Positions 58,724-64,000 of a stretch of 64,000 bases of DNA are shown here, piece by piece. The stretch is taken from assembly GCA_963969345.1 (NCBI GenBank), contig OZ017766.1, positions 12,400,001 to 12,464,000 on the forward strand, in the 5' to 3' direction. The notes beneath the pieces were generated by a model. That model saw only the letters and a list, made by a program, of their open reading frames with translations, did no database searches and was not told the origin of the DNA. This DNA comes from Turbatrix aceti (lineage: Eukaryota; Nematoda; Chromadorea; Rhabditida; Panagrolaimidae). A program made the position numbers and the translations under genes. Positions within the stretch are counted from its first letter, which is position 1; each line of letters starts with the position of its first letter.

Positions 58724-60767
58724 ATGGCGGCAGTGAACGTTGAATCCGTAGCTGCCGACAGTGGCCTTCAAGGACCCAGTGATGAAGCTGTCAGACAGCT
58801 TTTTGACATTGCTACGTGCAGGTTTGTGAAATTTGTTTCGTGAAAAACAGGTCATTTGCACCACTAAAATTGCGTGTTACGACATCGGGAGTAGGCTTAT
58901 TTAAATCGGCGTAACAAGTTATTCTGGTTAAATTTTTGTTATAAAAACCGGAAATAATAGTTACAGTAACCAAAAAAACAGATGCTTATTACTCTTGAAA
59001 TTTTGTGATCATTATTTTTTGGTAACAAATTAGTGTTCTTTGTTTTTGTAACAGCCATGGTACCGCAACTAATCAATTTTGAGCGTTAAAAAAATGTGCT
59101 GTAGCTCTGATTAAAAAATTGCATTTCTTTTTTTTGAAAAAAAAAAAATATCTAAAGTTTACTACTGGATAGTGCCCGCAAGTTGCGGCAAGGCGCACAA
59201 CCGATCAACCAACATTAGCTACACCACAGAGTTGTTCGATTCGACAGTTTTCAGCGCTCGCTCTGCTCATGCTCATTGAGTTCCTAAAATTTTCGGGCTC
59301 GCTCCGCTCGCGCTCTTTTATTCACAGATCCTCTGCTCTTGCTCTGCCCACGCTCGTGAGTTGAGCAGGAGCGAGCAATGAGCAAACATGGCTCATACAT
59401 AAAAATGTGAATTTTGAGTCACAAATTCAGTCCCTCACGAAAAGAAAGACCGCGTATTGCTTGGAGATACCCCCAACATCGTGTTTTTGATCGAAACTAC
59501 CAGTATTTTAGTATTTGTAGCACTAAATTTATAGTGAGCAGTGCTCATTTTAAAGATTTCTCTTGCTCGCTCTGCTCGCGCTCTTTGAGCAATTCAATTT
59601 TCCGTGCTCGCTCTGCTCACGCTCGTGAGCTGATGTGAGCAGGAGCGAGCAGTGAGCAGGAGCAATTTGGTGAGCATCTAACAACTCTGCTAAACCATTT
59701 TTATTTGTCAGTCAGTCGAAAAACCCTTTTTTTAATCGCGGCCAAAAAACAGCGATTTAGTATAGGTGGTAGCATTTATTTGCCCCATTGACAAAAAAGA
59801 TCTAAACCACTAACCGAAGAGAGAGGGGGTAAATTCATATTTGCTCGACGTCCCCCGTTGTACTGATCTTGATTAATTCGGTTGCATCAGTCAGTTTACA
59901 GCGCCGCGTCGATAGGTTGACACAATATTTATTTTTTAGTTACCGGAAATAGTTACGGTAACCAAATAATTAGATACAATAACCCCTTTGTGGTTCGCAC
60001 GCGTCATACAACCTTCCTTTCTTTTAGCACAACTCTAGAAACCATAAAACAATGCATCAGTCAAATCACCACTGTCAACGAAGAATTTACAATCCTGACC
60101 GACTTTGTTATCAAATGCCAAGCCACAGTCCGGGAACTCGAATCAGAGCGAAAGACCCACGCTGAAGAACTCCGACTTATCAATCAGGATATCAACCACC
60201 TTGAAGACATGCTCAAGGGCGTCAAGGAATCCCACAAAAACCACCGCCAACGACTCGGTCAAAAATGCCTTGCTTTTCGAAATCGGGTATTTTTAGTAAA
60301 CAAAATGTGTCAGGAATGCGGAATCAACAATGAGAATCTGCTGAACTACGACCTCGTGCCGTTGCCTGCGGGCTTTGATGAGCCACGCATCCCGCAGCCG
60401 AATTTTCCATCTCAACCGGTTGTTTCCATGCCATCGATGACCATGCCCATGATGCCACCAGGATTCAATCGCCCGACTGGTTTTGGGCCTTTTGGAGCCG
60501 GGCCTGGTGGTTTCATGCACGAAAGATTTGGATTAGGATTGAAAATGCCTCAGGCAGTACGCGGACTTCCTCCAAGACCATTTGGCACTTTTTTGGAAGA
60601 CGTATCCAAGCTCAAGGTACAAAATATATTATAATCTCCATTTTTTGTCTTTAAACCCTTTTTTTCAGAACTGCCAAGCATGCAATCGAAAAATCCACCG
60701 TAACGCTCCGGTATGTCCTCTTTGCAAGTGCAAAAATTCTTCCAGAAATCGAAAATCTAAAAAATAA
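58724..60767 (+). CDS. ZC4H2-family protein, paralog B (diverged finger)
   Basis: Exons 58724-58821, 60028-60616 and 60669-60767 give 261 residues. The coiled coil (about 35-125) contains HAEELRLINQDINHLEDML, closer to human ZC4H2 HVEELRLIHADINVMEN than paralog A is. A Met/Pro/Gly-rich linker follows, then the finger NCQACNRKIHRNAPVCPLCK and the basic tail SSRNRKSKK. The core IHRNAP and all four cysteines are kept, but the His after the second Cys in human and paralog A (CH) is Asn here, so one of the two zinc-finger histidines may be lost. It is a tandem paralog of the gene at 54354. Intron 1 carries a hAT-type MITE. The start lies 38 bases after a TTTTTTTGCAG site. Confidence 0.87.
59227..59689. 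mobile_element. hAT-type MITE with GAGCGAGC subterminal repeats
   Basis: The ends are CAGAGTTGTTCGA and, reverse-complemented, CAGAGTTGTTAGATG. They are flanked by CTACACCA (59219-59226) and CTAAACCA (59690-59697), an 8-base duplication matching at 7 of 8. The interior is full of GCTCGCTCTGCTC words on the left and GAGCAGGAGCGAGC on the right, forming long hairpins. It lies in intron 1 of ZC4H2-B. The GCTCGCTCCGCTC blocks in the P450 intron belong to the same family. Confidence 0.85.
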
Positions 60768-60813
60768 TTTTTTCTTCATCGTGCATTTTTTTATTGAGGT
60801 ATTTATAATGTAA

Positions 60814-60819
60814 AATAAA
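60814..60819 (+). terminator. Candidate poly(A) signal of ZC4H2-B
   Basis: AATAAA 47 bases after the stop codon. Confidence 0.5.
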
Positions 60820-63082
60820 TATAAAAAACAATCAGTTGGTCTAATCATGTTAAAAGTTGTTACTCAGAACATGTCCACGGATCTTTGCTCAGGTGTTCGG
60901 GCAACCTTTGGTCTGGAACCAAAGATGGAGACGTAATCGAGGTCGCTGAAATGTGGTTTGTTGAGAATTATCTGGATTTTCAGGGGGTTATTCTATTTAA
61001 CATAAGCTAACAAGCATAGGGAGTGGGGTGAAATGTTAAGAGGGACTCTGCGAGCGGATTTAGGATCGACGACCCCGTGATTTTACAACCCCCAAATGTT
61101 TTGTGCCAAAGTTACAGGTGGCCGGGGGGGAGGAACAGAAATAAATATAAAAATAATTCCAGAAGCCGGATTCTGGAGTTACGGCGTCTGAAGGATTCCG
61201 ACGTTAAATTTTCAACACGTTTCAAAAAATCTGATTTTTGGTATACAGGGGTATATTGGCACGAAAAATCGATTGGGATACTCAGATTTTTTTAAAAGCT
61301 TCTGATTTTTTTGGAATTATGGATTTTTGCATTTTTTTGGGTTTTTACCGTCACTTTTTGCCTATAGCTTCCGTATTTCTACTAGGAGCTCAGCGAGAGT
61401 GGTTACATCTTGAAGCCCATTCATTTCTGAATCAGAGATAAAAAATGCAGAAAAATGTGGTGACTATTCTGTGACCATCCCCGGGCATTTATCGCGCGCA
61501 CTTGACAAAAAACGGTGTAAACTGACAAAAAGAAGCGCGCGCGCGCGTAAAAGGAGTCATGTTTAAAAACATGCCCTGAAGCCAATTTTTGTTTTTTTTG
61601 TTAGCGGTCACCTGTGTAAGTTTGGGCATGTCCCAAAGATTGCTTTCAGCCACTTATGCCTTATATGGTATTATTTTGCAATGAGTTACGGCATTCTAAA
61701 GTTTCATGTTTTTTAAATGCCTATGACAATGCGTAATATAGTCAGATTAAACAGCCAAATAGTTTAGAGCAATCTTTGGGACATGCCCAAACCTACCCAG
61801 GTGACCGCTGACAAAAAAAAACAAAAATTGGCTTCAGGGCATTTTTTTAAACATGACTCCTTTTACGCGCGCGCGCGCTTCTTTTTGTCAGTTGAGACTG
61901 TTTACACCGTTTTTTGGTCAAGTGCGCGCGATAAATGCCCGGGGATGGTCACAGAATAGTCACCACATTTTTCTGCATTTTTTATCTCTGATTCAGAAAT
62001 GAATGGGCTTCAAGATGTAACCACTCTCGCTGAGCTCCTAGTAGAAATACGGAAGCTATAGGCAAAAAGTGACGGTAAAAACCCAAAAAAATGCAAAAAT
62101 CGATAATTCCAAAAAAATCGGAAGCTTTTAAAACAATCTGAGTATCCCAATCGATTTTTCGTGCCAAGATACACCTGTAAACCAAAAATCAGATTTTTTG
62201 AAACGTGTTGAAAATTTAACGTCGGAATCCTTCAGAAGCCGTAACTCCAGAATCCGGCTTCTGGAATTATTTTTATATTTATTTCTGTTCCTCCCCCCCG
62301 CCACCTGTAACTTTGGTACAAAACATTTGGGGGTTGTAAAATCACGGGGTCGCGCTTTTCACCTTGTTCCTAAATCGGCTCACAGAGTGCGTCTTAAGCT
62401 TAAAGAGAACTAAGATGTCGGCTTTGGATTTGAATGTTTGAAATAAAATCCAAAATTTAGCCAACACAAAATGAAGATTTTAATTTGATCAAGAAATTTT
62501 ACACTTTTCAATCAAATTTTTTTATACTGAAATGAAAATGAAATGACAAATTTACCAAAAATTTGAAAAATACCGCTTTTTTAGAAAATTTTTTTTTCAT
62601 TTTTTTCTGTAATTTTTTGAGGTTTTCTTATTTTTCCAAAAGTTCGAACGCCCCAAAAATTTATTTCAATACTCCAAAACAGGGTGTAATGTAAAACGGA
62701 CCGAAAATTTAGAACATGGTGTGAGCCAAGCCAGTCTGATTATTTCCTACTTTTAGAAAAATGTAAAAAAATATAAGACAAAGTTATGTATACCATGTAT
62801 GAAATTACTCAAACATTTTTCTCAAACAACAATTAGTTTTTATGTGTAAATAATTTTACGGGCCTAAACTTGGTTCGATCCGTTTTAGAACCTATTTTCA
62901 TCCAAATCCGATATCTTGTCATCTTGAGCCTCTAAATTTGAATCAGCGTTCTACTTATCACGTATGTAAAAAATCTACACGATTCAAACAACCTTGTTTA
63001 CACAAAAAAATACTGCTAATTCATTCCATCGACGCATTCCAAACTTTTTTTCGCACTTCATGTTTTTTTTTCTTTTTTCTTA
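60820..63082. other. Intergenic region with foldback element
   Basis: Apart from the element at 61040-62393 the sequence is AT-rich with no recognisable gene. Confidence 0.5.
61040..62393. mobile_element. TTAA-flanked foldback element (1.35 kb)
   Basis: TTAA flanks both sides (61036-61039, 62394-62397). The inverted ends read GAGGGACTCTGCGAGCGGAT (left) and GACGCACTCTGTGAGCCGAT (right, reverse-complemented). Arms 61040-61655 and 61765-62393 mirror each other around a spacer of about 110 bases, and include (CG)n-rich GCGCGCGCGCG near 61538 and 61867. It shares ATTCTGGAGTTACGGC, TTTTTGGTATACAGGGGTAT and GACCCCGTGA with the elements in the P450 and ASCC3 introns. Mirror open frames at 61238-61441 and 61982-62185 are not genes. 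Confidence 0.9.
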
Positions 63083-63502
63083 CCTCGTATTTATACTGTC
63101 ATCGCCTCCTTCATCGCCGCCACTTTTTTCGTCGCCACCTGACGTTGCTTTGGATAGCATAGTAAGGGTTACGTCAGCAGCACTACCACCGGGTGTCGTC
63201 GTAGTTGTTGTAGCGTCATCCGGCAATCCTTCACCTTCACCACCTCGAAATCGGTGTTTGTTTGTTCTGACAAGTGTTGTTGATTGTGTATTGCCACTTG
63301 TGACCGTACCATCACCGACAGATGTTAGCTTTTTACGCGGAGAACCACCGTTTTTTCGTTCTGTTGTATTACCGGTAGTTGTTGTGTTTGCATGGGATAC
63401 TATCACTGCCTGAGGGGTATTGTGATGCGTAGATGTCATATTTGTTGCGGTGATTGGAGGCGCTGATTTAGAGGGAGATTTTTTTACGGGCTTTAGAAGC
63501 AA
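63083..63502 (-). CDS. Internal exon of an unknown Ser/Thr-rich protein (partial gene)
   Basis: The minus strand has an open frame from an ATTTAG acceptor near 63503 to a GTAAG donor at 63083. The product is rich in Thr, Ser, Gly and Lys (KKSPSKSAPP, TTTTGNTTERKNGGSPRKK, ATTTTTTPGG, GGDEKSGGDEGGDD), with no recognised domain; it looks disordered. The remaining exons are not identified and may lie outside the window. The antisense frame 62994-63413 is taken as a shadow. Confidence 0.45.
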
Positions 63503-64000
63503 AACTAAATGAAATAAAGTTTTGATCAATTTTTGAAACTTTAGGAAAACTTTTTTTGCGGTTCATTACAAACGCCAAAAATCGTATGTGAAACGCGATT
63601 TAGGTCCCAATTCAACTCCAGTTTCCCCATATATGTTATTTAAAAAAACTGCAAAATTAAATTCATCACAATCCAAAAGAATAATTTTTTTGTTGTTGCA
63701 AATCAATGTAAAAAAATTATTTGGCACTAAATACAATGTAAAAAAAACAATTTTTCCAAAAATTGATTAAAAAGCAACTTCATAAAACACATTTTGGGAG
63801 TGGAAACGTCAATAAATATTCAAAAATGAAAACAATAGGCAAACCACACATTCTATATCTGTTTGAAAAAAACATTGCGTTGTTCGTGAACGTCCAAAAA
63901 CAGTAAACTTGGCAATCGACTGTTCTGTATTGCCAAAATCTTTAAAAAATATTGATTCTGTTCCAAAACTATACTCATCAGTCTTCCATAACCGTCAGCA
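63503..64000. other. Right edge of the window
   Basis: AT-rich sequence, probably intron or 5' flank of the gene whose exon lies at 63083-63502. No feature is recognisable. Confidence 0.4.

Noticed and set aside
61238..62185. Paired 67-aa frames
   Set aside because: Palindrome by-products of the TTAA foldback.
62865..62895. GGTTCGATCCG resembling a tRNA B box
   Set aside because: No cloverleaf can be formed with upstream sequence.
62994..63413. 139-codon plus-strand frame rich in Pro/Val/Ser
   Set aside because: It is antisense to the minus-strand exon 63083-63502, which has proper splice sites; judged a shadow.
1..64000. Bacterial or viral gene cluster
   Set aside because: All confident genes are spliced eukaryotic genes; no operon, integrase, capsid or polymerase was found.

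Overview
This is a eukaryotic, AT-rich, intron-rich window and almost certainly from a nematode. Three things support that: a secreted protein ending in the nematode-restricted DB module (12 cysteines, 21362-22267); introns closed by a T-run plus CAG or TAG; and several start codons that sit 0-3 bases after a TTTCAG-type acceptor, as expected of spliced-leader trans-splicing. No operon, ribosome binding site, CRISPR array, phage or prokaryotic gene is present. Long introns and a heavy load of non-autonomous transposons set it apart from compact Caenorhabditis-like genomes; the species cannot be named from the sequence.

Layout. 186-2313 (-): 5' part of a DOCK6/7/8-type Rac/Cdc42 exchange factor. 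4479-5264 (+): LAMTOR3-like Ragulator subunit. 6163-7878 (-): membrane RING (MARCH-like) ubiquitin ligase. 9381-11256 (+): RAD23. 12303-13264 (+): COA7-like Sel1-repeat protein. 14673-16235: large Tc1-type foldback element, followed by a U4-snRNA-like segment. 19099-20686 (+): BPI/LBP/CETP lipid-binding protein. 21362-22267 (-): DB-module secreted protein. 25331-27633 (+): an orphan 636-aa protein with signal peptide and probable GPI anchor, followed by a mariner relic and a small membrane protein (28563-28929). 29692-33853 (-): complete cytochrome P450 with a foldback element in its 2.2-kb intron. 34519-47580 (+): ASCC3 double-cassette helicase in 15 exons, with another foldback element in intron 11. 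47.8-49.1 kb: two hAT-type MITEs. 53-54 kb: one possible small gene. 54354-55461 and 58724-60767 (+): two tandem ZC4H2-family paralogs. 61040-62393: a third TTAA-flanked foldback element. 63083-63502 (-): one Ser/Thr-rich exon of a gene that runs off the right edge.

The genes are unrelated housekeeping and secreted-protein genes and form no single pathway; RAD23, the MARCH-like ligase, LAMTOR3 and ASCC3 are linked only by position. The most striking feature is structural: three genes (MARCH-like, RAD23, ZC4H2-A) each have one or two partial copies of themselves close by, and all four copies are inverted relative to the parent. Together with four transposon foldbacks, two of them inside introns, the window holds many sequences that could fold into long double-stranded RNA if transcribed. 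That RNA role is an inference; the inverted copies are directly visible.
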